From positions 10,486 to 74,485 of the forward strand of contig CAZQRW010000003.1 of NCBI GenBank assembly GCA_964596115.1: a stretch of DNA of 64,000 nucleotides, written 5' to 3'. This stretch comes from CAZQRW01 sp964596115 (GTDB lineage Bacteria; Hydrothermota; UBA3072; B12-G15). Shown here in pieces: positions 15,951-25,393 of this stretch (position 1 is its first letter; each line of letters begins with the position of its first letter). A program made the position numbers and the translations under genes. A model generated the notes under the pieces. The model was given only the letters and a program-made list of their open reading frames with translations, made no database searches and was not told the origin of the DNA.

Positions 15951-16676
15951 ATGACAAAAAAGAAGAATAAAATAATAGGTGTAATACCTGTAAGATTTTT
16001 TTCCACACGCTTCCCGGGAAAGCCTCTTGCTTTAATAGCTGGTAAACCAATGATTCAGTGGGTATGGGAAGGTGTCTCTTCTTCTAATTTGATTAATAAA
16101 ATAATAGTTGCAACAGACGATGCAAGAATAAAAAAGTTTGTTGAATCTATTGGGGGGGAAGCCAGGATGACTTCCCCTTCTCACTTTTCAGGGACAGATA
16201 GAATATGGGAGGTGGTCAAAGAAGAGGCAATAGAGATCATAATAAACATACAGGGAGATGAGCCCCTTATAACAGGTAAAATATGCGATAACGTTATAGA
16301 AACATTATTAGCTCATCCTCAAGCTGATATGGCAACGGTTGTTAAGCGTGAAAGAAAACCAGGAAATGAAAATATTGTAAAAGTAGTTGTTAATGAGAAT
16401 GGATATGCCCTCTATTTTTCCCGGTCACCAATACCTTTTTACGTGGATGGGAATCCCTCTTATTTAATTCATAAAGGTATTTATGGATTTAGAAAGAACT
16501 TTCTTGAAAGGTTTGTAAATTCTGACCAATGTTATCTTGAAAAAGCGGAAAAACTGGAACAACTAAGGGCACTTAGCATTGGAGGAAAAATAAAGGTTGT
16601 TGAGATTGAGGAAGAACTCATCTCTGTAGATGTACCTGCAGATATTGAAAAAGTGAAAAGGACGTTAGCATCATGA
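15951..16676 (+). CDS. kdsB: 3-deoxy-manno-octulosonate cytidylyltransferase
   Basis: Activates Kdo as CMP-Kdo for addition to lipid A. The 241-residue protein begins IIGVIPVRFFSTRFPGKPLA, the nucleotide-binding signature of KdsB, followed by IINIQGDEPL and SRSPIPF, and ends with the typical VDVPADIEKVK. ATG 15951 follows the rpsA stop by 18 nt. It is the first of four Kdo genes in this operon, separated from kdsA by the C25 peptidase and pyrG genes. Its last 4 nt overlap the peptidase start (ATGA). Presence of the set indicates LPS with a Kdo-containing core. Confidence 0.95.
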   Translation: MTKKKNKIIGVIPVRFFSTRFPGKPLALIAGKPMIQWVWEGVSSSNLINKIIVATDDARIKKFVESIGGEARMTSPSHFSGTDRIWEVVKEEAIEIIINIQGDEPLITGKICDNVIETLLAHPQADMATVVKRERKPGNENIVKVVVNENGYALYFSRSPIPFYVDGNPSYLIHKGIYGFRKNFLERFVNSDQCYLEKAEKLEQLRALSIGGKIKVVEIEEELISVDVPADIEKVKRTLAS

Positions 16677-19600
16677 TTATTTTAATCTTAGCGACAATAA
16701 TTAATGTAAATTTTCAACCCCGGATAATTTTTAGTGATGGCTATATCAAAATAGCAGAAAAAAAATGCGTTCCCTTTCCATCTCCAGGCGATCCGTCTAT
16801 TCCCGTTTACCCCCTTGAAATTAAAGCAGATGGAAGGATAGATAATATCCACTGGGCTATAAAAGATATAAAATCTGTCAAGAAGAGTGTTAAGGGCGCT
16901 ATTTTACCAAATCAGGTGCCTTCCATTTTGTCGCTACCCCCAAGGAAATGGATCTCATTAAAAAAATTTGATGTGTATCCAAAACAGATTGTTCAATACA
17001 AAGGTGTATCATATAAAGGAAATGAATCAATTATTTCATTTATTATTTTCCCTGCAAGGGTTAAGAATGATACAATTCAGCTTATTGAGGGTGTCACAAT
17101 ATCTATAAAATATGATACTAAAAAAATATTACATAAAATATCAGATTCATTGGATCTTGCAATAATAACAAACCGAGAATTTAAAAATGCCTTTGAAGAG
17201 CTGAGAAATTGGAAAATGAAAGAAGGTATAAAAACAGGCATCTTTGAAGTTGATAGTATTGTTTCTTCTTGTGCTGGAAGAGATACACAGGAGAAAATTA
17301 GAAATTTTGTGAAATCTCTGTATTATAACCGTGGTCTCAAATATCTTATTCTTGGAGGAGACGAGGATGTAATACCATCAAGAGTTGCATTTGCGATGAG
17401 TTCTGAAGCAGGAATAATGCCTGACGAAGATAGCCTTCATGCCGATTTATACTACGGTGATTTGGATGGGGATTGGGATAGGGACCAAGATGGAATATTT
17501 GGAGAAGTGGAGGATTCAGTCGATCTTTATCCCGAGGTTTCAGTGGGGAGAGTACCTGCTCGGAAAGACCATATAGAGGATGTTAATGCATTTATAGGAA
17601 AATTAATAAATTATGAAAAAAATCCTGGGAGTAATCTTCAAAAAGATCTTTTCCTGGGTATGATTCTCTGGGAGGATCCATATACAGATGGAGGAAAGGC
17701 AAAGGATAGAATAATCGATAGGTGTATACCTCCCTATATTAATGTGATGAGGATGTATGAATCAATTGGCAATTCTGATCATGATTCTGTTATCCAGGGG
17801 ATGAATACTGGCCCCAATCTCATCAATCATAATGGACATGGGTGGTATACAGGTATGTGGATTAGAAGCGGCCAATACGTTTCTATTGGGGATATGGATA
17901 CACTTTCTAATGATACTTACGGAATTGTATATTCACTGGGATGTTGGGTTGGTGCTTTCGATTATGATGCGGTAAGTGAACATTATATTAGAAATCCAGG
18001 TGGAGGGGGTGTTGCTTTTATAGGTAATTCAAGGTATGGATGGGGTTCTCCTGGCAACCCTGGTTTTGGATATTCTGATATCATTGACGAGAAGTTTTTC
18101 AATATTCTTTATAATAAGGTGGATGACACAATAGGCAAAATTTTGGGGGATACCAAGGTATCCTTTATTCCTCTTTCAAGAGACAGAAACGTTTATAGAT
18201 GGCATCAGTATCAAATAAACCTGCTTGGCGATCCCTCTATGAGGGTATGGAAGAAAAACCCAGATACAATGAGGGTTGTATTTCTTGATTCAAACAATTG
18301 TATTGTTGTTCACAATAATACACCTGTTGAAAATGCAACCGTGGTTGAGTGGGGTAATAATTATAAAATACTCAAGACTGATTTTACAGGAGGATTTCCC
18401 ATTTACGCAGATTCTTGTAATATAACAATTACAAAAGAAGGTTTTTTACCCATTGAGTTTACACATAACCGAAAATCTGGTATTAAATTGAATTTAATTA
18501 CATCAAATAATAAAAATATTTTGTTCCCCGGTAAGGGTATGTATTTTGATTTAAGTATAAAAAATAATACAGGTAAAGATATCGATTCAGCCCTGGCGAA
18601 AGTGACAGGTAACAGTATAGATATAACAGATAGCTTGACTGCAATAGAGAACCTTAACAACGGGGATTCTCTCTATATTGATAGTGCTTTTTATGGAATT
18701 CCAGGTATAAATTTAATGGATGGAGATTTAGTGTCAATAAAATTGGCAGTATTAGGTGATACTTTAATTAAATATTTCGGTATTGGTACCCCTGTTATGT
18801 CCCTAAACAATGTTGATTACAGGGGCGATGCTATTTTGTTTACATGGAAAAATGTTGGTCACTTCAGTGCAGCAGGTGTTACAAGGGCTATTTTCTCATC
18901 TCCTTTTCCACTCAACCCAAACAGGAATATTGGAGAGATACTACCAGGCCAAAATATTCAAGATACTGTTTTTTTTCAATCTCCATTTATAGGTGATTTA
19001 GAGACAGTATTGTCTACAGAAAATGGTAGTACAATTGATACAACTTTAAGATTTATGAATTATTATTCTTTTTATGATAATTGTGAACCACCAGACACTT
19101 TTTTTACACATTCTGGTGTTAGGGACTATTGGCATCTTTCAAGTAGAAGATCCCATCAAGGTTCTTATTCCTGGTATTGTGGTATTGAGTCTACATATAC
19201 AGATTCTCAGGATGCCTCTCTTATATCTCTTCCTGTTATAGCCTCAAACATAAATAAACTCTCTTTTTATTATTACTACTCCTTCCCAAACTATGGTTCT
19301 GATGGATTGTATATTATTTTAATGGATGGAGACACGAATGATACCCTTGATTATATAGGTTCGGGGGGTGCCTTGAAGGCTATTCAGGGGGGATGGTATA
19401 AGTCTGAGTTTGACTTGCCTGTACAAGAGGGTGATACTTTCTCAATATGTTTTTCGTGGAAGTCAGACAATGATAGTATGGTCGGAGAGGGAATTTATAT
19501 TGATGATATTATCATTACTGGGAATAAAGTTTCGCAAGCAATTAGTATATTTCCCAAGGATTCATTAAAAATAAGTTATAATACAGAAAATGGTACCTAT

Positions 19601-19816
19601 GATATTTATTTTTTACTTGAAAAGTATAAAAATCTATCATTTAATGTATATGATATTATGGGAAGAAATATTTATACAAAAAAAATAAATTGTAATACTG
19701 GTTTGAACCACATTGTGGCTGGGATAAGGGAGTTTAAAAAAGAGGGTGTTTATTTTATAAGGATAGGCGGTTTTCCTATAGAAAAAATTGTATTTTTAAG
19801 GAGGGAAGTGAAGTGA
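16673..19816 (+). CDS. Secreted C25 (gingipain-like) cysteine peptidase with C-terminal sorting-type domain
   Basis: A 1,047-residue extracellular peptidase. A short hydrophobic N-terminus (MIILILATIINVNF) may be the signal. The C25 catalytic domain spans about residues 160-530, with LAIITNREF, YLILGGDEDVIPSR and the dyad H389 (NHNGHG) and C424 (SLGCWVGAFD). DLYYGDLDGDWDRDQDG resembles a calcium loop. After ~500 residues of beta-rich and MAM-like sequence (..GEGIYIDDIIITG) the last ~80 residues, with FNVYDIMGRNIY and GVYFIRIGGF, resemble a type IX secretion sorting domain like that of the carboxypeptidase at 2539. It overlaps kdsB and pyrG by 4 nt each, so it is embedded in the Kdo operon. 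Confidence 0.9.
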   Translation: MIILILATIINVNFQPRIIFSDGYIKIAEKKCVPFPSPGDPSIPVYPLEIKADGRIDNIHWAIKDIKSVKKSVKGAILPNQVPSILSLPPRKWISLKKFDVYPKQIVQYKGVSYKGNESIISFIIFPARVKNDTIQLIEGVTISIKYDTKKILHKISDSLDLAIITNREFKNAFEELRNWKMKEGIKTGIFEVDSIVSSCAGRDTQEKIRNFVKSLYYNRGLKYLILGGDEDVIPSRVAFAMSSEAGIMPDEDSLHADLYYGDLDGDWDRDQDGIFGEVEDSVDLYPEVSVGRVPARKDHIEDVNAFIGKLINYEKNPGSNLQKDLFLGMILWEDPYTDGGKAKDRIIDRCIPPYINVMRMYESIGNSDHDSVIQGMNTGPNLINHNGHGWYTGMWIRSGQYVSIGDMDTLSNDTYGIVYSLGCWVGAFDYDAVSEHYIRNPGGGGVAFIGNSRYGWGSPGNPGFGYSDIIDEKFFNILYNKVDDTIGKILGDTKVSFIPLSRDRNVYRWHQYQINLLGDPSMRVWKKNPDTMRVVFLDSNNCIVVHNNTPVENATVVEWGNNYKILKTDFTGGFPIYADSCNITITKEGFLPIEFTHNRKSGIKLNLITSNNKNILFPGKGMYFDLSIKNNTGKDIDSALAKVTGNSIDITDSLTAIENLNNGDSLYIDSAFYGIPGINLMDGDLVSIKLAVLGDTLIKYFGIGTPVMSLNNVDYRGDAILFTWKNVGHFSAAGVTRAIFSSPFPLNPNRNIGEILPGQNIQDTVFFQSPFIGDLETVLSTENGSTIDTTLRFMNYYSFYDNCEPPDTFFTHSGVRDYWHLSSRRSHQGSYSWYCGIESTYTDSQDASLISLPVIASNINKLSFYYYYSFPNYGSDGLYIILMDGDTNDTLDYIGSGGALKAIQGGWYKSEFDLPVQEGDTFSICFSWKSDNDSMVGEGIYIDDIIITGNKVSQAISIFPKDSLKISYNTENGTYDIYFLLEKYKNLSFNVYDIMGRNIYTKKINCNTGLNHIVAGIREFKKEGVYFIRIGGFPIEKIVFLRREVK

Positions 19817-21525
19817 AGTATATAGTAGTAGTTGGAGGGGTGTTAAGCGGAATCGGTAAGGGCGTCGCTACTGCTTCTATTGCAAGAATGCTGAAGGAGT
19901 ATGGCTTTAAAACAACTGCAATTAAGATTGATCCTTACATAAACTATGATGCGGGGACATTGCGACCTACTGAACATGGCGAGGTTTGGGTTACAGATGA
20001 TGGGGGAGAGATCGATCAAGACCTTGGTAATTACGAGAGGTTTCTTGGAGAGAATCTTCCCAAAAGGAATAATATTACCACAGGTCAGATTTATAAGGCT
20101 GTTATCGATAGAGAGAGAAGAGGAGAATATCTGGGACAGACAGTCCAATTTATACCCCACATTCCTAATGAAATAAAAAGCAGGGTAAGGGACGCCTGTG
20201 GTGGGAATGATGTCTGTTTGATAGAAATTGGAGGAACCATAGGAGATTATGAAAATATTCCATTTCTTTTTGCAATGAAAAGTATGGAAAGGGAAGAAGG
20301 AAAAGAAAATTTCATCTATGTATTATTGACCTACCTTCCCATTCCATCTCATATTCATGAGATGAAGACAAAACCTACACAGCAGGCAATAAAATCGCTT
20401 TCTCAACACGGCATTTTCCCTGATTTTATTCTTTGTCGGTCAGAGGTGCCACTCGATCTTGTAAGAAAAAAGAAAATAGAAACCTATGCGAATATAGATG
20501 CGGAATTTGTAATCTCCGCGCCAGATGTAGAAACTATATATCAGGTTCCGTTGAATTTTGAAAAGGAAAATCTTTCTATTAAAATAATGACTAAACTAGC
20601 ACTTACTCCAAGAAGGAAACCGGATTGGTCTGACTGGCAAATACTTGTCAAAAGAATTCTGCAGCCTTCCAGAACTATTGATATAGCTATAGTTGGAAAG
20701 TACATCGATGTAGGAGAATTTACTTTGACTGATTCCTACATTTCAGTAAACCAGGCTGTTGAACATGCTGGTGCCCATACCGATACCCAATTAAAAATCA
20801 ATTGGGTAGATGCAAAAAGGTTGGAGGAAGAGGAGCCTGCAAAAGTTCTAAATGGGTTTTCAGGTATAATTGTGCCCGGTGGTTTTGGTAACAAAGGAAT
20901 AGAGGGTAAAATAAATGCGATTAGGTTTGCTCGAGAGCAAGGTATACCATTTCTTGGTCTATGTCTTGGTATGCAGCTTGCTGTTGTTGAGTTTGCAAGA
21001 AATGTTTTAGGTATGGTAAAGGCAAATTCAACTGAATTTGACCCGAAGACTCCATATCCAGTAATTGATCTATTACCAAAACAAAAAGAAATACTTCAAA
21101 TAAAGAAATACGGTGCCTCTATGCGACTTGGTGCATATGTAGCCCAGGTAATAGATGGGGTGAAGGTTTTTGAACTATATAAAAAAACTGGTAGGATGAT
21201 GAAGGATAAAGAAACTGTCGGCAATCTTGACCCTTTTAGGGTAGGGAATGTTCAATTGAATGATCCGTTCGTTGTTGAAAGACATAGGCATAGGTATGAA
21301 GTAAATCCTGTATATATAGATAGTTTTGAAAAAGAGGGAATGATATTTTCTGGATATCACGTATCTATTGAGAATGAATACTTAATGGAGTTTGTTGAGT
21401 TAAAAGATCATATATATTTTGTTGCAACACAGGCTCATCCGGAATTTAAATCAAGAATAGAAGATCCAGCCCCTCTGTTTTTAGGATTTGCAGAAAAGGT
21501 GGTAGAATATGCAAAAAAAGATTAA
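19813..21525 (+). CDS. pyrG: CTP synthase
   Basis: Makes CTP from UTP, ATP and glutamine. The 570-residue protein has the amidoligase P-loop GGVLSGIGKGV, the UTP site region KIDPYINYDAGTLRP, and a C-terminal glutamine amidotransferase domain with nucleophile Cys in FLGLCLGMQLA, conserved FGNKG and the His-Glu pair in THPEF-like AHPEFKSR. It starts at GTG 19813, overlapping the peptidase stop by 4 nt; the standard N-terminus follows directly. Placement between kdsB and kdsA supplies the CTP that KdsB consumes. Confidence 0.95.
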   Translation: MKYIVVVGGVLSGIGKGVATASIARMLKEYGFKTTAIKIDPYINYDAGTLRPTEHGEVWVTDDGGEIDQDLGNYERFLGENLPKRNNITTGQIYKAVIDRERRGEYLGQTVQFIPHIPNEIKSRVRDACGGNDVCLIEIGGTIGDYENIPFLFAMKSMEREEGKENFIYVLLTYLPIPSHIHEMKTKPTQQAIKSLSQHGIFPDFILCRSEVPLDLVRKKKIETYANIDAEFVISAPDVETIYQVPLNFEKENLSIKIMTKLALTPRRKPDWSDWQILVKRILQPSRTIDIAIVGKYIDVGEFTLTDSYISVNQAVEHAGAHTDTQLKINWVDAKRLEEEEPAKVLNGFSGIIVPGGFGNKGIEGKINAIRFAREQGIPFLGLCLGMQLAVVEFARNVLGMVKANSTEFDPKTPYPVIDLLPKQKEILQIKKYGASMRLGAYVAQVIDGVKVFELYKKTGRMMKDKETVGNLDPFRVGNVQLNDPFVVERHRHRYEVNPVYIDSFEKEGMIFSGYHVSIENEYLMEFVELKDHIYFVATQAHPEFKSRIEDPAPLFLGFAEKVVEYAKKD

Positions 21526-22342
21526 AATAAGGGATGATTTATACATAGGTGGAGGTGCACCATTTGTTCTTATTTCTGGTCCCTGTGTAATTGAATCCAG
21601 AGACAATGTTTTTTTAATTGCTGAAACCCTAAAAAAACTGTCCAGTGAGTTGGGGATAGGATTTATCTTTAAGGCCTCTTTCCTGAAAGATAACAGATCA
21701 TCCCCTGAGAATTATATGGGTCCTGGCATAAAAGAAGGCTTGAAAATATTGAGAGAAGTAAAAGAATCCCTTGATATACCTGTTCTTTCCGATATTCATT
21801 CTGTTGATCAAGTAGAGCCAGCTGCGGAAGTTCTGGATGTTCTTCAAATACCAGCTTTTCTTTCACAGCAGACATCTTTACTTTTTGCTGCAGGAAAAAC
21901 GGGAAAACCAATAAATATAAAAAAATCCCAATTTATCCCACCAGAGGATGTTAAAAATTCAATTAGCAAAGTGGAGTATGTCGGAAATAAGAATATAATA
22001 GTTACCGAGAGAGGAACATTCTTTGGGTATCATAGGCTTATTGTAGACATGCGTTCGTTCCCCATTATTAGGAAAACGGGCTACCCAGTAATTTTTGATA
22101 TTACACATTCTGTGCGAGTATACGGAATTCCTTCAAAGGATCCAAGAGGTGGAGAGAGGGAGTTTATTGAACCTCTTGGGAGGGCAGGTGTTGCTACTGG
22201 TGTGAACGGGGTTTTTATAGAGACGCACCCTGAACCTTCTAAAGCATTGTCAGACGCTGCAAGTATGTATCCACTTGACAAAATGAAATCTTTTCTTATT
22301 CAACTTCTCCGGATTCATAACCTTGTAAAAGAGTATGTATAA
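21509..22342 (+). CDS. kdsA: 3-deoxy-8-phosphooctulonate synthase
   Basis: Condenses arabinose-5-phosphate with phosphoenolpyruvate to Kdo-8-phosphate. The 277-residue barrel shows ISGPCVIESRD (PEP site, with the Cys that serves as metal ligand in the metal-dependent class), FKASFLKDNRSSPENYMGPG, LSDIHS, FDITHSVR and FIETHPEP. The Cys in GPCVIESRD together with the late DAASMYPL Asp suggests the metal-dependent class, as in Aquifex. It overlaps pyrG by 17 nt and kdsC by 8 nt. Confidence 0.95.
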   Translation: MQKKIKIRDDLYIGGGAPFVLISGPCVIESRDNVFLIAETLKKLSSELGIGFIFKASFLKDNRSSPENYMGPGIKEGLKILREVKESLDIPVLSDIHSVDQVEPAAEVLDVLQIPAFLSQQTSLLFAAGKTGKPINIKKSQFIPPEDVKNSISKVEYVGNKNIIVTERGTFFGYHRLIVDMRSFPIIRKTGYPVIFDITHSVRVYGIPSKDPRGGEREFIEPLGRAGVATGVNGVFIETHPEPSKALSDAASMYPLDKMKSFLIQLLRIHNLVKEYV

Positions 22343-22853
22343 ATTTTTAGGTTTGGATGTTGATGGCGTTTTAACTAATGGTAGTATTGCATATACTGAT
22401 GTGGGTGATGAATTCAAGATATTTAATGCTCATGATGGGCTGGGTTTGAACCTGTGTGTCCGTTCGGGTATCTTGGTCGCTATTATTACAGGTAGAAATT
22501 CTAATATGATTTATAGAAGAGCGGAGGATCTCGGAATAAAAGAGGTATGGGTGGGTATAAGGAATAAAAAACGAATTGTTGAAGAACTTCTTTATAATTA
22601 CAATATTAAAAAAGAAGAGGCAGTCTTTATTGGTGATGATATTCTTGATATTCCAGCACTTGAAAGCGTTGGTTTTCCTGTTGCTGTGAGAAATGCCTGT
22701 AAAGAGGTTAAAGAGATATCTAAGTATATTACAAATGTTAATGGGGGCGACGGGGCAGTGAGAGAGGTATGTGAGTTAATCTTGAAAGAAAATGGTGTAT
22801 GGAGAAAAACAGTAAATGAGTTACTCAAAGAACTTAGAGCAGCAGATTATTGA
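22335..22853 (+). CDS. kdsC: 3-deoxy-manno-octulosonate-8-phosphatase
   Basis: HAD-family phosphatase releasing Kdo from Kdo-8-phosphate. The 172-residue protein has motif I LDVDGVLTNG with nucleophile D8 and acid D10, motif II as ITGRNS, and motif III FIGDDILDIPAL. The small size and lack of a cap are as expected for the tetrameric C0-cap KdsC. It sits directly between kdsA and kdsD, whose start lies 38 nt inside its 3' end. Confidence 0.93.
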   Translation: MYKFLGLDVDGVLTNGSIAYTDVGDEFKIFNAHDGLGLNLCVRSGILVAIITGRNSNMIYRRAEDLGIKEVWVGIRNKKRIVEELLYNYNIKKEEAVFIGDDILDIPALESVGFPVAVRNACKEVKEISKYITNVNGGDGAVREVCELILKENGVWRKTVNELLKELRAADY

Positions 22854-23799
22854 GATAGCGAGAGGTATATTCGCTAAAGAAGGAAAGGAATTAATAAATA
22901 TTTCTAAGAGAATTGGGAAACATTTCTTTGAGGCTATTGGTATTTTATCTAAGTGTAAAGGAAGGGTAATTGTGACAGGTGTTGGCAAATCAGGCCTGGC
23001 AGGAAGAAAAATTGCCTCTACATTTTCCAGTACTGGTACACCTGCTTTTTTTATTCATCCTACGGAAGCCTTGCATGGAGAGATTGGTCTGGTGAGAAAA
23101 AATGACGTAGGACTCATTCTCTCTAAGAGCGGAGAATCCGAAGAGGTTATAAATGTAGCCCTTTTAATGAAAAATTTTGGGATACCTGTCATATCTATTA
23201 CTTCTTCTCCTCATTCCCAGATTGCAAAGATATCAGATGTATGTCTTGAAGTGAAGGTTAATGGAGAAGTCTGTCCTTACAATCTTTCCCCAACAACCTC
23301 AACAACTGCTTCGCTTGTAATGGGAGATGCGCTTGCCATAGTATTATTAAAATTAAAAAATATTACAAAAGAAGAATTGGCACGAATTCATCCTGCGGGA
23401 ACCATTGGTAAAAAATTAATGTATCTTGTAAAGGATTTAATGTTGACTGGATCTTATGTACCTATAGTAAAAACGGATGTAAGAATGGAAAAAGTTATAC
23501 TCGAAATGACTTCTAAGAGAGGAATTACCAGTGTAGTTGACAAGAGAAATAAGGTTGTTGGTGTTATTACAGATGGTGATTTGAGAAGGGCGTTGAAAGG
23601 CAACAAAAATATTTTTGAGTTTAAAGCAAGCGATATCATGACAAAGAACCCCAAAATAATATCACCAGATGAATATGTTGAGAGTGCAATCAAAAAAATG
23701 GAAGAAAATAGGATAACAGCATTAATAGTGACAGATAAAAAAAATACTCCTATAGGGATAATTCATCTGCATGATATTATGCAGAGGGGGGTGATATAA
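22816..23799 (+). CDS. kdsD: Arabinose-5-phosphate isomerase
   Basis: Converts ribulose-5-phosphate to arabinose-5-phosphate, the first Kdo precursor. The 327-residue protein has an N-terminal SIS sugar-isomerase domain (VTGVGKSGLAGRKIASTFSSTGT, HGEIGLV, LSKSGES) and a C-terminal CBS pair from about residue 205 (TSVVDKRNKVVGVITDGDLRR ends the first repeat). KpsF/GutQ paralogues have the same layout, but the setting beside kdsA and kdsC fits KdsD. ATG 22816 overlaps kdsC by 38 nt. Its last codons provide the ribosome site for ecfT. Confidence 0.92.
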   Translation: MSYSKNLEQQIIEIARGIFAKEGKELINISKRIGKHFFEAIGILSKCKGRVIVTGVGKSGLAGRKIASTFSSTGTPAFFIHPTEALHGEIGLVRKNDVGLILSKSGESEEVINVALLMKNFGIPVISITSSPHSQIAKISDVCLEVKVNGEVCPYNLSPTTSTTASLVMGDALAIVLLKLKNITKEELARIHPAGTIGKKLMYLVKDLMLTGSYVPIVKTDVRMEKVILEMTSKRGITSVVDKRNKVVGVITDGDLRRALKGNKNIFEFKASDIMTKNPKIISPDEYVESAIKKMEENRITALIVTDKKNTPIGIIHLHDIMQRGVI

Positions 23800-24554
23800 T
23801 CTTTGGATACAACATTTTTCCCAAAGTAGAATCCACTCTTGGAAGGGTTGATCCTCTCATAAAAATTGTATTTTCACTTATTTTTGCTGTTGTTGTACTA
23901 ATTACCAAAGATATAAAAGATTATCTTATTTTAACTATATTGGCGATTGCCCCTTTTTTCTTTTCAAGTATTTCTTTTAAAAGGGTCTTAAAAATCTTTA
24001 CCCCTTTCCTGATTCTTTTCGTTTTTACGATGTTATTTCACGCATTTTTAACCCCCGGTGAAATTATATTTCAGGTTGGTTTTTTACACATTACAAAAGC
24101 TGGGTTAAGAAATGGTGTAATTTTTTCTATGCGTTTAATGTTGCTTATTCTATCTGCTTCTGTGTTTACATTGACAACTTATCCATTTGACCTTTCTGAT
24201 AGATTAGCAGGACTTTTTTTCAATATCAAGAAAACCCTTCTTAGAGAGATACCTTTTATGCTTGGCCTATCAATGCGGTTTATCCCAACACTCTTTGCAG
24301 AAGGGCGAAGGATATTGTTAGCTCAAAGAGCGAGAGGTATTAACATTAAAATAGGAAAGGCTGTATTTTCTATATTATTCCCTGTTGTTCTATCTGCTAT
24401 TAGAAAAGGAGATGAACTGGGGAATGCATTGTCAGCCAGAGGTTTTGAACCCGGTGAAAGAAGGACTCTACTTGTAAGAAAGAGAGAGTATTATCTTGAT
24501 ATAGCTTTCTTGATATATGCTTTTTTACCTATTTTTCTTGTTATATTTATATGA
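23796..24554 (+). CDS. ecfT: Energy-coupling factor transporter transmembrane protein EcfT, non-NTG start
   Basis: The T subunit of an ECF vitamin/metal importer, coupling S components to EcfA ATPases. The C-terminal half has the coupling motifs LLAQRARGI and GNALSARGFEPG (both A-R-G). A conventional start exists only at TTG 23940, which would remove the first ~48 residues. Those are conserved in kind: IFGYNIFPKVESTLGRVDPLIKI plus the first membrane segment FSLIFAVVVLIT, all in frame from 23796. No ATG, GTG, TTG or CTG occurs between the upstream stop (23772) and 23940. GAGGGGGG (23784-23791) lies just ahead of ATA 23796 and ATC 23799, so initiation at one of these is likely. It overlaps kdsD by 4 nt. 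The EcfA genes that often precede ecfT-truA are absent. Confidence 0.75.
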   Translation: MIFGYNIFPKVESTLGRVDPLIKIVFSLIFAVVVLITKDIKDYLILTILAIAPFFFSSISFKRVLKIFTPFLILFVFTMLFHAFLTPGEIIFQVGFLHITKAGLRNGVIFSMRLMLLILSASVFTLTTYPFDLSDRLAGLFFNIKKTLLREIPFMLGLSMRFIPTLFAEGRRILLAQRARGINIKIGKAVFSILFPVVLSAIRKGDELGNALSARGFEPGERRTLLVRKREYYLDIAFLIYAFLPIFLVIFI

Positions 24555-25261
24555 GGAATATAAAAATCACGATAGAATATGATGGGACAGATTTCTATGG
24601 TTGGCAAAGGCAACCCTCAAAGAGAACTGTCCAGGGGGATATAGAAAGGGTCATAAGGCGTATTACTGGTGAAAAAACAAGTGTAAAAGGTTCGGGGAGA
24701 ACAGATGCAGGAGTGCATGCAGTAGGTCAGGTCGCGAATTTTTTCTTAGAAAAAGATATACGTTTAGAAAGATTAATGGCAAGTATGAATAGTTTACTTA
24801 ATAATGATATTTACATAAAGTTCATAGAATCAGTTCCAAAAGATTTTGATGCCAGATTTTCCGCTATTTCTAGAACTTATAGATATTATTTGTTTTTAGG
24901 GAGGTCACCCATCAGAAGGAGGTATGTATGGGAATTTTCTCATCCTTTAAACCTCGATATAATGATAAAATCAACGGATATGTTTAGAGGAGAGAAGGAT
25001 TATACTCATCTTTCTACAAAGGATTCTGGAAAATGCACGGTTCTGCGGGTAGATATGTTAAAAGATAATGAAACTGTCATTATTGAAATTGAAGCAAATA
25101 GATTTCTCAGAAGGATGGTTAGGGGGATAATTGGTACACTTATTAGTCTGGGCACTGGCAAAATGAAGATCGAGGATTTAGCCCTTATTTTCTTGGGAAA
25201 AATAAAGAGGCCAGGAATAGCCCCTCCTCAAGGTTTATTCCTGTACAATGTAAGATATTAG
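24551..25261 (+). CDS. truA: tRNA pseudouridine(38-40) synthase
   Basis: Forms pseudouridine at positions 38-40 of the tRNA anticodon arm. The 236-residue protein begins with IKITIEYDGTDFYGWQRQP and carries the catalytic Asp in GSGRTDAGVHAVGQVANF. The tRNA-binding segments FLRRMVRGIIGTL and GLFLYNVRY are at the end. ATG 24551 overlaps ecfT by 4 nt (ATGA). It is the last gene of the operon, before the terminator at 25365-25393. Confidence 0.95.
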   Translation: MRNIKITIEYDGTDFYGWQRQPSKRTVQGDIERVIRRITGEKTSVKGSGRTDAGVHAVGQVANFFLEKDIRLERLMASMNSLLNNDIYIKFIESVPKDFDARFSAISRTYRYYLFLGRSPIRRRYVWEFSHPLNLDIMIKSTDMFRGEKDYTHLSTKDSGKCTVLRVDMLKDNETVIIEIEANRFLRRMVRGIIGTLISLGTGKMKIEDLALIFLGKIKRPGIAPPQGLFLYNVRY

Positions 25262-25364
25262 ATTAGTAAAAAAAATTTTATCTTTAGTGATATTTTTTCC
25301 AGGGTTTTTGTTGATAGTAAAAGTGTTTCTCGTGATGTAATGTATAGTTGTTTTTAGTCCAAAG

Positions 25365-25393
25365 AAAAGGGGGGCTTTTCCCCCCCCTTTTTT
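25365..25393. terminator. Bidirectional rho-independent terminator (truA / hsp20)
   Basis: AAAAGGGGGG (25365-25374) pairs with CCCCCC..TTTT within 25380-25391, with a short CTTTT loop and T-run on the + strand. The A-run on the left gives a T-run for the minus strand, so it can end both converging units. Confidence 0.8.

Noticed and set aside
23940..24554. TTG 23940 as the ecfT start
   Set aside because: It would delete the conserved N-terminal segment and the first membrane helix, which are present in frame upstream.
25365..25393. Regulatory RNA at the G/C-rich palindrome
   Set aside because: Placement between two converging gene ends with a T-run fits a terminator; nothing suggests more structure.
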